Assembly (NCBI RefSeq): GCF_002213415.1 | Contig: NZ_NJGU01000006.1 | Coordinates: 248,001-312,000 of the forward strand | Direction of reading: 5' to 3' | DNA: 64,000 bases | Origin: Herbaspirillum robiniae | GTDB taxonomy: Bacteria; Pseudomonadota; Gammaproteobacteria; Burkholderiales; Burkholderiaceae_D | Shown: positions 15,166 to 22,785 of the stretch, piece by piece | Position numbering within the stretch: position 1 is the first letter of the stretch | Layout of the letters: every line of letters starts with the position of its first letter | Notes under the pieces: model-generated | Seen by the model: the letters and a program-made list of their open reading frames with translations, nothing else | What the model was told of the DNA's origin: nothing | Databases searched by the model: none | Program-made: the position numbers and the translations under genes

Positions 15166-16638
15166 TCATGCAGATTGGTCGGATAGAGCTGCTGAGACGG
15201 CGTTTTTGTGTGTATGCGATGCGCGGGCGACCAACAGCGCCGCCACTGTCAGGCTGGCGGCGATGCAACGCATCGCCCAGCTGAAGGCATGCGCCAGAGA
15301 AGACGGAGTGTGGCTGGCGCCAGCAAGACTGAAGAACACGCTGCCAATGATCGCCACGCCCAGCGCGGCACTGATTTGCAAGGCGGAATTCACAATGCCG
15401 GCCACCATGCCGGAACCGCCCGCCGGCGCCCGATCGATCATTGATCGAACCAGTGTCGGCACGGCAATTCCTTGCCCGAACCCGATCAGCGACAGGGCGA
15501 TCACAACACCCGGTAACGCGAGCGCATGCGCTGCGGGTGCAGTGGACACCACCGCACTGAGAACCAGGCAGCCAACGACCTCAAGCGCCATTCCCAATAC
15601 CGGCGTCCAGCGCCCAAACCAACGGGTCGCGGCTGGAGTCGTCAATGGTCCGATCAGAAAACCCAAGCCGCAAGGAACAAACATCAACCCGGTTGAAAAG
15701 GCGCTCTTTCCGATTGCCTCCTGTAGATAAATGGAGAAGGTAAGAAAGAATGCCGAGACCACATAGAAGAACAACACGCCAGTCAGCGCAAGCGCGAGGC
15801 CAGGCACTTTGGCCAGCTGCGGACTCACCAGCGGAGTTGCCCCGCGTTGCGTGAGGAGCAGCTCGTAACGCCAGAAGGCAATGGCGAATCCTGGAGAGGC
15901 AATGAGCATCAGGCACGTCCACCACGGCCAACCCGCCTCAGGCCCTTTCACCAGCGGCACAACCAACAGGCCCAGCGAGAGTGCGCATAAAAGGACTCCC
16001 ATCCGATCCAGTCGCGCAGGATTGGCGCTGCGGGTATCGGGCAGCAAGGGAATTCCGCCAAGCAATACAATGGCCACGATCGGCAAGTTGATCAGAAAGA
16101 TGATGCGCCATTGGAGGTCACCGATATTGGCTGCGATGAGCAGCCCGCCGAGCGCTTGGGCGACAATCGCCGCCAGTCCGATGGTCGCGCCGTACATGCT
16201 CAACGCGCGCGCCCGTTCATGCTCGGGAAAGAGCGCCTGAACCGATGCCAATCCTTGCGGTGCCATGATCGCCGCGCTCAAGCCTTGCAATAGCCGCCCC
16301 ACGATCAGCATCGTCGGTGAAGTCGCAACGCCACATAGCATTGAAGACAAGCCGAAGCCCGCCAAGCCTGCCAGAAACACTCTTTTTCGCCCGTACAGGT
16401 CTCCCAGTCGGCCGCCAGTAATCAGAAACACTGCGTAGACGGCCGCGTAACCGGATATCACCAATTGCATCTCAGAGGGATCCGCGCCCAGCCCGGCACG
16501 AATCGACGGGATGGCCACATTGACGATGAAAAAATCCAGCGGCGGCAGGAATGCACCCACCAGCAAGACAGCGAATGCAAGCCAGCGGCGTGGCTGGGGA
16601 GCGCGCTCAATGAGCGAAGATGAAGTCAGAGGATTCAT
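15166..16638 (-). CDS. MFS drug-efflux transporter (DHA2/EmrB-QacA-like, 14 helices)
   Basis: The 490-aa inner-membrane protein has 13-14 hydrophobic segments. Between helices 2 and 3 is GGRLGDLYGRKRVFLAGLAGF, the MFS signature, and motif C appears as the Gly/Pro-rich LLQGLSAAIMAPQGLA. Proton-driven export of small toxic compounds is expected. It is downstream of a TetR gene, and a palindrome matching the one before tetR lies 4-23 bases upstream of its ATG, so it is probably repressed by that TetR. Confidence 0.88.
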   Translation of the reverse strand: MNPLTSSSLIERAPQPRRWLAFAVLLVGAFLPPLDFFIVNVAIPSIRAGLGADPSEMQLVISGYAAVYAVFLITGGRLGDLYGRKRVFLAGLAGFGLSSMLCGVATSPTMLIVGRLLQGLSAAIMAPQGLASVQALFPEHERARALSMYGATIGLAAIVAQALGGLLIAANIGDLQWRIIFLINLPIVAIVLLGGIPLLPDTRSANPARLDRMGVLLCALSLGLLVVPLVKGPEAGWPWWTCLMLIASPGFAIAFWRYELLLTQRGATPLVSPQLAKVPGLALALTGVLFFYVVSAFFLTFSIYLQEAIGKSAFSTGLMFVPCGLGFLIGPLTTPAATRWFGRWTPVLGMALEVVGCLVLSAVVSTAPAAHALALPGVVIALSLIGFGQGIAVPTLVRSMIDRAPAGGSGMVAGIVNSALQISAALGVAIIGSVFFSLAGASHTPSSLAHAFSWAMRCIAASLTVAALLVARASHTHKNAVSAALSDQSA

Positions 16639-16641
16639 TGA

Positions 16642-16665
16642 AATAAGAACCGAAAGGTTCCAAAT
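16642..16665. promoter_or_regulatory. Probable TetR operator upstream of the MFS gene
   Basis: AATAAGAA and TTCCAAAT flank the 8-base spacer CCGAAAGG. The right half-site, spacer start (CCGA) and spacing match the palindrome at 17294-17317, while the left half is degenerate. It sits only 4 bases upstream of the MFS start codon, over its ribosome-site region. Confidence 0.6.
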
Positions 16666-16679
16666 TGATCAAAAAAAAT

Positions 16680-17288
16680 TCAGTCGAGTAGTCGCATCGC
16701 CGATTCGACGACCGCGGTCATTTGTTTATCGATGGCCCCCACCTTTCCAAGTGTTCGCATGCCGTGGGTCAGGCTGACGATCAGTGTGGCCAATGATCGC
16801 GCGTCGTGGTGCGCAGGAATTTCTCCGCTCGCCTGTCCGCGTACGATTGCTTGTGCATACGCATTGCGGATGCGGTCCACCATGGATTTGACACGCTCGG
16901 AAATTTCCTCATCGTGAGCGACCATTTCCATCGCCGTTGCCACCAGCATGCAGCCGCGGCGGCCTTCTTCCTTGCAAGACATTTCCGCTAAACGAGTCAA
17001 TGTTTCGCGGATGGCGGCTTTCGCGGATCCAGGCTTTTCGAGCGTGCTGAGTAAACGTACGAGCGATTGAGAAATGTAGCGGTCAAGGGCGAACAGAAAC
17101 AAACCATGCTTGTCACCGAAAGCCTTGTATAGGCTGCCGCGCGACAGGCCGGTGCCGCCAATCAAGTCGACCAACGACGTGCCGTTGTAGCCACGCGTCC
17201 AGAATACCTGCATCGCGGATTCAACGGCGGCGTCGATCTCAAATTCACGCGGACGCCCTGGTCCGGATGGAAGGTTAGATACGCTCAT
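16680..17288 (-). CDS. TetR/AcrR-family repressor
   Basis: The 202-aa protein has the N-terminal helix-turn-helix (TSLVDLIGGTGLSRGSLYKA, residues 37-56) and a helical ligand-binding C-terminal domain (VESAMRLLD at the end). It has the size and layout of local repressors of efflux genes. It is first of three leftward genes. A perfect-arm palindrome at 17294-17317 overlaps its ribosome-site region, so it probably represses itself, and a related one precedes the MFS gene. Inducer is unknown. Confidence 0.88.
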   Translation of the reverse strand: MSVSNLPSGPGRPREFEIDAAVESAMQVFWTRGYNGTSLVDLIGGTGLSRGSLYKAFGDKHGLFLFALDRYISQSLVRLLSTLEKPGSAKAAIRETLTRLAEMSCKEEGRRGCMLVATAMEMVAHDEEISERVKSMVDRIRNAYAQAIVRGQASGEIPAHHDARSLATLIVSLTHGMRTLGKVGAIDKQMTAVVESAMRLLD

Positions 17289-17293
17289 GATCT

Positions 17294-17317
17294 ATTTGGA
17301 ACCGAGTGATTCCAAAT
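17294..17317. promoter_or_regulatory. Probable TetR operator upstream of tetR
   Basis: ATTTGGAA and TTCCAAAT are exact inverted half-sites around an 8-base spacer (CCGAGTGA), six bases before the tetR ATG. The same right arm and spacing recur before the MFS gene, which supports a shared regulator. Confidence 0.72.
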
Positions 17318-17666
17318 AATATCTCCTAGCGTTGCTTCGCGCAAGAAAAAATACGGCTCCAGCGCCATCTCCAGCATGGGTGGGGTTGAGTTGTTCGTCT
17401 ACCGATTAGCCTGCGCTATGTGAGTGTGATGAATATAGTCCGTCGGCTTTGAGGTCGGCTGCTGGGTGCATTTTCTTGAGCATCTCTGGGTTCAAGGTTG
17501 ACCGCTTCTGGCCGCGAGCGGACATCTTCAGCGAGACTTTTTCCAATGCCTGGAGAATTGAACAACGGCTTTTTTGAAAAGCTGGTTTCTAAGCTGTCAC
17601 CCTGCTGGCTGCAGACAAAGTTAAGCTTGAAGTATGTCGTTAGAAATTTAACCAGAGAGACTGAAG
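17318..17666. other. Intergenic transition into the AT-rich block
   Basis: No gene is supported in this roughly 350-base stretch. It contains one copy of the dispersed repeat (17498-17529), which here forms a small inverted repeat (CCGCT and AGCGG around TCTGGCCGCG). GC content drops after about 17.5 kb. Confidence 0.5.
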
Positions 17667-18371
17667 ATGTTGGCATATAGGATTTTGGAAATTGTGCTCC
17701 TATTGATTCGCAGGCTATCAAATCAAACCTTCCAGAAAACCAAGACGTGGGGAATAGCATTGGCAATCATAGCAATGGTTTCCGCGTGCTCACCAGCAGT
17801 GAACGGAATCATCACGGGTGGAAATAGCGTCAGTATTCAGCGAAGCCATGAAAAGACAGAAAAGGCGATCGAGGAGTACGTCGCAACAATAACCAAATTG
17901 AAAGACGCAGGTGACCCGAGAGGGAAATTTCTTTGGGCGCAGGCTAATGATTTCAATTGGATCAAAGGATCAACTCATGACCCCGGGATACTAATTCCGA
18001 TATATCAAGATGCGGCGAGCGGTGGCTCGATTGATGCTCGCATACTTTTGGCAATTCGCGAGATTCGGCTAACTAGTTATAAGCTAAAAAGCGAAGCGCA
18101 GGACCGCGAAGTATTGGTGTCTCGTATCAAAAACGGCCTCGACGATCTTGAAAAAAACACCGAAGGAAGATGTTGGTATCAAAAGCCATCAATTGTTCCT
18201 GGATATGGTGGAATTTGCCTAGGTGGAGTTTCGGCTGCCGGGTGGGTATGGCCGGCGCTCAGGGATAGCGCTGACTTTCCTGGTAAAAATGAAATCGTTG
18301 AATACTGGCGCATGAAAGACGTTAGTTGTCAAAAATCAGAAAGCTTTAGGTCTGTTAACGCACGCTGCTAA
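17667..18371 (+). CDS. Hypothetical lipoprotein (234 aa)
   Basis: ATG 17667 has GAGAGA-type purines upstream. A hydrophobic stretch runs to a lipobox-like MVSAC at about residue 41 (WGIALAIIAMVSACSP), so export and lipid anchoring is likely, perhaps from a start further inside the frame. The mature part is helical (HEKTEKAIEEYVATITKLKD and LLAIREIRLTSYKLKSE), with Cys pairs near the end. No domain was recognised. It faces the Gabija-like genes convergently. Confidence 0.55.
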   Translation: MLAYRILEIVLLLIRRLSNQTFQKTKTWGIALAIIAMVSACSPAVNGIITGGNSVSIQRSHEKTEKAIEEYVATITKLKDAGDPRGKFLWAQANDFNWIKGSTHDPGILIPIYQDAASGGSIDARILLAIREIRLTSYKLKSEAQDREVLVSRIKNGLDDLEKNTEGRCWYQKPSIVPGYGGICLGGVSAAGWVWPALRDSADFPGKNEIVEYWRMKDVSCQKSESFRSVNARC

Positions 18372-18526
18372 ATATTCTGGATAACTTAAAAATGACAACG
18401 ACTCCGATTAGTACAACAGCACGGTTGTCCGCTTCTGGCCGGTTGCAGACTTATTTCAGGCGTAGCGCAAGCTTTTCTATTGCCCTGATTCTAGCCGACA
18501 TATTTTCACGTGCAGAGGCTCCAGAA

Positions 18527-19618
18527 TCATGACTCACATAATCTTATTTTGGGCTTCCAAAAAGGAAGCGGAGATAAGCCCGCCTTATCCATAATGATCG
18601 CTACACTTTGTTTAGCGCGAGTCACGGCAACGTAGAAGCTGGATGCGGAAGTCGGCTCTAGGAAAACGTTAGATGTGATGAATTTCTCTATCGGTCCGGT
18701 AGGAACTATAAGGACTCGTTCGTAAGTCATGCCCTTTGAGATTTTGAAATTTAGATAATCGAGATCGAAATCCTTTCCAGCACTGACGCTGTGTCGAAGG
18801 CACTGAGGTTGGAAAGTATCCACATATTCCGATACGTGCTGCGGTGACACTAGAAACACACCGTCATGGTCTGTAATCGAGTGGTTTTCCGATCGTGTAT
18901 TCGGGAAAGCCCAAGAGGGATCAAAGATGCCGTCAGAGAAATTGGCAATCAAAGGATGGCATCGCCAAGTTACGACACTTTCTTCGATGTTCAGCAACCC
19001 CATCGCCTGGCGTTCGCGTGCCCATTTAACTGCGCCGGCATACGAATATTTTGAATTCTTTGTGCTACGCGGGTTCGTGGCCAACACAGACTGCCGGATG
19101 TCGCCGACCATACGAATGTTGATCGATGAACGCAAAAGAGCATCGATAATTTCCCAGTCATGAGCGCTGAGATCTTGAACCTCGTCGATAAGAATTTCAT
19201 CATAAATACATTCAAGTCTTCTAAGCAGAGCCCCTTTGCTCTCACTAACTAACTCATGGGCCAAACGCCCCAGTTCGCATGCATATACTGCTCCATTCGG
19301 ATCCAGGAAGCGTCGACTGCCCTTAGCCATGCGATGTGGTCTGCCATCAAAGTTAAAGCCGTGGACACGCTGGCCAGCAAATTTAAACGGTATAAAAGGC
19401 CGCGCGAAATGTCTGAGTAAGAACGTGAACCACCCCATCACCTCAACATGATGGTGATCTCCAGCATGCTTCTTCAATCGTGTGGTCAGTTCGATCTGAT
19501 TTGCCTGCGTATAGGTCAGAACGAGCACGCGCCGCTCCTGCGGCAATAACCCGCAGTGATCCACGATGCCTTGCGTTTTGCGAGAACCTGCTACTGCCAA
19601 CGTCAGATGATTCGTCAT
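18527..19618 (-). CDS. gajB: Gabija GajB-like UvrD/PcrA-type helicase (short form)
   Basis: The 363-aa protein from ATG 19618 has a P-loop VAGSRKTQGIV (residues 9-19, an AGSRKT variant of the usual AGxGTGKT), motif II IDEVQDLSAHDW, a DIRQSV motif III, and motif VI as FYVAVTRAKQSVAII. All core helicase motifs are present, but the protein is clearly shorter than the 494-residue GajB of Bacillus cereus VD045, so inserted subdomains are reduced. Its ATG overlaps the gajA stop as ATGA. In Gabija, GajB is thought to act with GajA against phage DNA. TTG 19624 is a less likely start. Confidence 0.8.
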   Translation of the reverse strand: MTNHLTLAVAGSRKTQGIVDHCGLLPQERRVLVLTYTQANQIELTTRLKKHAGDHHHVEVMGWFTFLLRHFARPFIPFKFAGQRVHGFNFDGRPHRMAKGSRRFLDPNGAVYACELGRLAHELVSESKGALLRRLECIYDEILIDEVQDLSAHDWEIIDALLRSSINIRMVGDIRQSVLATNPRSTKNSKYSYAGAVKWARERQAMGLLNIEESVVTWRCHPLIANFSDGIFDPSWAFPNTRSENHSITDHDGVFLVSPQHVSEYVDTFQPQCLRHSVSAGKDFDLDYLNFKISKGMTYERVLIVPTGPIEKFITSNVFLEPTSASSFYVAVTRAKQSVAIIMDKAGLSPLPFWKPKIRLCES

Positions 19619-21222
19619 GGGCAATCGTGGACGAACTTGGCTGCCTCCAGCATATACGCTGGTGGAATAACTTCTTTTTCAGTCGTGCTAATCCTGAGGG
19701 CCGCTTCGGTCTTTTCTCTGGTCATCCACTTAAGAAGATCGGCGTGAGGGGCAATGTCTAGCATCTCGCGCAATGCTGTTTCTCCATTGTGATGAATTAG
19801 CTGCGGCTCAAGTGTTGCCCCGTGTGCGACTTCGCCAATAAAGAGTTCTCGCTCACCTTTTTTGAGCCATTCATCCAAGGACGTTCGGAGTTCTGCAGGA
19901 TCTACGCCATCATTGTCGCGAAGAGCCGTAATAGGCTTATTTAATGCCTTACAAAGTTCTAGGCCTCGTGCAAGTGAAAGACCTCGCATACTCAAGACGT
20001 CAATGCCGATTTCCATAGGGCGTTTTCGATATAGATCGTAGAAGACCCTTTCGAAAATTAGCTCGTCGGATGGCCCTTCGACTAGTACAATTTTCTTTGC
20101 GAGGACTATGCGGAGAGTGTCGTATCCAGGGAGTTTCTTGAAGTAATCCACCGTCTCTGGAGTGAGCTCTGAGAGTCTTGTCGTAGCGTTAGTCCCCATT
20201 AGCAGCAATGCATTTAGCCCGAGGCGATTGAGTACGAAGGAGCTATGCGTAGTAATGAAAAGCTGCTGCGGATCTCCTGCGAGCGTTTCTATTCGCGATA
20301 GTAAAGTCGTAAGGCTAGTGTGTGATAGGTGATTTTCAGGTTCTTCGACCATGACGAATTTCGCGCGCCCAGCGTGACGGCTCATGGCCAAGGATATTTT
20401 TATTGCAGATTGTTGCCCTTGTCCTGCCATTGAAAAGGGGACATTGTCTATGTGTGGTGCCACAACGCCGTCCCAAGACGTCCTAGAGGTTTGATCCATA
20501 GCCAGCGCAATTGGGCGATTATGCAACGTTGCGTGCACAGCGCTCATTCTCGTGTTGACATCGCTCAGCGCAGTATCAGACATGGATGCCTTTACGCGCC
20601 GATACTCAAGAGAAATCTGCGCTCGCTCTTGAGGTGCCAGTTGATCGTTAAGAATTTGGCGAAGGTGGTAGTCAACTCCAGCGTAAGTGCGAACGGTGTG
20701 TGAGTTAATAAGCGCTGTGGCAAGAATTTTCGGTCTCATCGTCAGTTCGGCCGCTGCAAAAGTACGCCAATTACAACGATAAAACTCAACAGGAAGAAGC
20801 GCTGTCGGGCATTTTGCCCACTCCTCAAGCTCGTTGGCGTAGTCAGGATTTGGGGAAATCTGCATGCTTACACCTGGGCATGCCGTTGTGGGTACGTGTG
20901 AGTTTATTGCCCCGCATAGTTCCTGCAATTCGGGAAGATCTTCGAACGATAGTTCGATTAGGATTTCTGGAAAAGAGACAGCAATGCCTGCGGATCTGTT
21001 CTTGATGAATTCATTAACGACGGACGTATTAAACCAATGCGGGTTTAGTTCTTCGCTAACACTACGGCCATTAATCCGGCCAGTGAGGGCAATTGCGACA
21101 GCCTCCATAAGTGTTGATTTACCGGACTCGTTGGCGCCGACGATTAGATTGAATTTCGAATTCGGCTCAATCACCAAATCTCTGTGGATACGGTAGCCCT
21201 TGATCTTTATTTTTCGAATCAT
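19615..21222 (-). CDS. gajA: Gabija GajA-like OLD-family endonuclease (ATPase plus TOPRIM)
   Basis: The 535-aa product from ATG 21222 begins with an SMC/ABC-type ATPase: Walker A GANESGKST (residues 29-37), signature region SMAGQGQQSAIKIS, Walker B FVMVEEPENHLSH near 295, and the H-loop TTHSS. A TOPRIM nuclease domain follows (IVLVEGPSDELIFE near 380, ALRDNDG near 450). This is the architecture of overcoming-lysogenization-defect nucleases and of GajA, which nicks DNA when nucleotides are depleted. GTG 21234 is possible, but GGAAGAG fits ATG 21222. The adjacent UvrD-type gene makes Gabija the best reading. Confidence 0.82.
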   Translation of the reverse strand: MIRKIKIKGYRIHRDLVIEPNSKFNLIVGANESGKSTLMEAVAIALTGRINGRSVSEELNPHWFNTSVVNEFIKNRSAGIAVSFPEILIELSFEDLPELQELCGAINSHVPTTACPGVSMQISPNPDYANELEEWAKCPTALLPVEFYRCNWRTFAAAELTMRPKILATALINSHTVRTYAGVDYHLRQILNDQLAPQERAQISLEYRRVKASMSDTALSDVNTRMSAVHATLHNRPIALAMDQTSRTSWDGVVAPHIDNVPFSMAGQGQQSAIKISLAMSRHAGRAKFVMVEEPENHLSHTSLTTLLSRIETLAGDPQQLFITTHSSFVLNRLGLNALLLMGTNATTRLSELTPETVDYFKKLPGYDTLRIVLAKKIVLVEGPSDELIFERVFYDLYRKRPMEIGIDVLSMRGLSLARGLELCKALNKPITALRDNDGVDPAELRTSLDEWLKKGERELFIGEVAHGATLEPQLIHHNGETALREMLDIAPHADLLKWMTREKTEAALRISTTEKEVIPPAYMLEAAKFVHDCP

Positions 21223-21653
21223 CTCTCTTCCCACACGACCTCGTTACTGAGAGGCAGTTGTATTTATTAGAATTGACCACAGCAGAACTACTTCGCGACA
21301 ACAGCCCAAAGATTCTGGCGGCCGCTCATGTCCCCGAATCGTCACGGAATGTCACCCCCTGTTTCCCTGCAGGAGCTGTGATTGCTTTTCTGACGAATGC
21401 TCTCGTCAGCAAATTGACTATAGTTTCCCACTCTACATGAGAATTTAACTAATACTTAAGGCGAAAACGGTGCTCCGTTGATTACGTTTGTGCGACATCG
21501 TATTGATCGTTATCTTGTTGTCGCGGCAAGATTGAAATTGCCGGATTTTCAAATCAATTTGATGCGATGTAGATTAACGATGGCTAAGGTAGCCGGACAT
21601 CACGACCAGCGGAAATCAAATCTGACGTATTTTGAGCACCTTGGAGGGCATTT
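21223..21653. other. AT-rich intergenic region
   Basis: Between the gajA start and the 3' end of the next minus-strand gene lie 431 bases without a supported gene. The gajA promoter should be in its left part. I see no hairpin or repeat of note. Confidence 0.5.
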
Positions 21654-22298
21654 TTAATGCGGCCAGTCGGATCGGCGCTCCACATCGAGATCAAGCTCTT
21701 GGAGGCCCGCCGCTGGCCCACCTACGGGGGCTAAATTCTTTGCGGCTATTGCGGCCGCAATATGCTTCCACAGTTCGTCTAAAAATCCGTCTTCAGGCTT
21801 AATTTTCAGAATCTGTCCCACTGATGTGTAGACGTAGAGTCGCAGTTTTGTGAGGCTTTCACGGCGCGAGTACGCATCGAGCCATACATCGCCGCGTGTC
21901 CCAATACCTTCAAACCAATTTCCTTCTCCGGTGACGGGCAGGAAGAAGGATGCAGTCGCGCCGAATGTAAGCTTGTGAGGGATGATGTCGCTATGAACGT
22001 TGTCGTCTCGCACCCCGCCATGCTGGTATGCGTTTAATTTGCTGCGGCGGTGAGTAACCCACGCCAAGCCCGATATCACGAACTCTCGCTCACCATTGTT
22101 TGTGACGCTGATATGGACGTATTCTGGCTTTCCCTCGACACCTTGTCCGACGACTACACGCATTCCGACATTCCCGCTCATGTGTAGACGGGGTGGGCTC
22201 AGAGCGACCCATAACGCCACAACTACGGCGCCACACGTCCCCATAGCGGACAGAATTTGGGCGATATCAACGACATATTTCCACCAATCCGGCTGCAT
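21654..22298 (-). CDS. Single-pass membrane protein of unknown function (214 aa)
   Basis: Residues 8-31 (YVVDIAQILSAMGTCGAVVVALWVAL) form one membrane helix. The rest looks beta-rich (VHISVTNNGEREFVISGLAWVTHR) like a small immunoglobulin-type or DUF domain commonly seen behind an N-terminal helix in accessory regions. A GGGGGAAG ribosome site precedes the ATG. No catalytic motif is visible. It lies between the Gabija pair and the GTPase operon on the same strand. A role in defence is only a guess from position. Confidence 0.6.
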   Translation of the reverse strand: MQPDWWKYVVDIAQILSAMGTCGAVVVALWVALSPPRLHMSGNVGMRVVVGQGVEGKPEYVHISVTNNGEREFVISGLAWVTHRRSKLNAYQHGGVRDDNVHSDIIPHKLTFGATASFFLPVTGEGNWFEGIGTRGDVWLDAYSRRESLTKLRLYVYTSVGQILKIKPEDGFLDELWKHIAAAIAAKNLAPVGGPAAGLQELDLDVERRSDWPH

Positions 22299-22785
22299 CT
22301 TCCCTCCCCCTTGTTTTTAGACCTTCAATGTAACATCTGTGTAATTTAACTCGCTTTGCACACGGGAAATTCCGCTCCGCAATTCTTTACAGAGCGAGGC
22401 CCAATAAAGCGTTGCGAAGGGCTATCCTTTTTAATTGCGGAGCAAAAAATGGGCTAAGTATTTGATTTAATTAAATTCTGCGCCGGACTTGTAATCAGGC
22501 GCTCCAGACGGCAAAACGCCCGCGACCTGCGGGCGTTTTTCTTGCGCTATGGATGTCCGCTTCTGGCGGCGGTTTCAACCGGTGGCTGCAACAGATTGAT
22601 AGAACCGTTGTCCCTCGCATATATCCCGGGATTGGGGAAAGCGGTGATATCAACGTACGTGTGACTTTGTTGATGCCTCGGGATGGCAATGGGAAATTGA
22701 TCAGATGGGAGGCTCAATTCTGCAAAAAATCTAAAGATTAGTTTCCCACCAACTAGTACCTTACTTCGGTAGTAGCTTATTTCCC
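22299..22785. other. Intergenic region with a terminator and repeat copy
   Basis: It holds the terminator at 22514-22545, a dispersed-repeat copy at 22553-22580 and a 62-codon plus-strand frame (22553-22741) whose middle (VTLLMPRDGNGKLIRWE) faintly resembles a TonB/TolA C-terminal strand but lacks a ribosome site. I do not call that frame as a gene. Confidence 0.45.
22514..22545. terminator. Intrinsic terminator, stronger on plus strand
   Basis: AAAACGCCCGC and GCGGGCGTTTT pair perfectly around GACCT, followed by one more T and CTTGCGC. On minus it could end the GTPase operon, whose last stop is at 22786. On plus, where its T-run is longer, no upstream gene was found. The stem is almost the same as that of the 4539-4565 terminator. 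Confidence 0.75.

Noticed and set aside
22553-22741. 62-codon plus-strand frame with faint TonB/TolA-like end
   Set aside because: No ribosome site, start lies within a dispersed repeat, and resemblance is too short to support a call.
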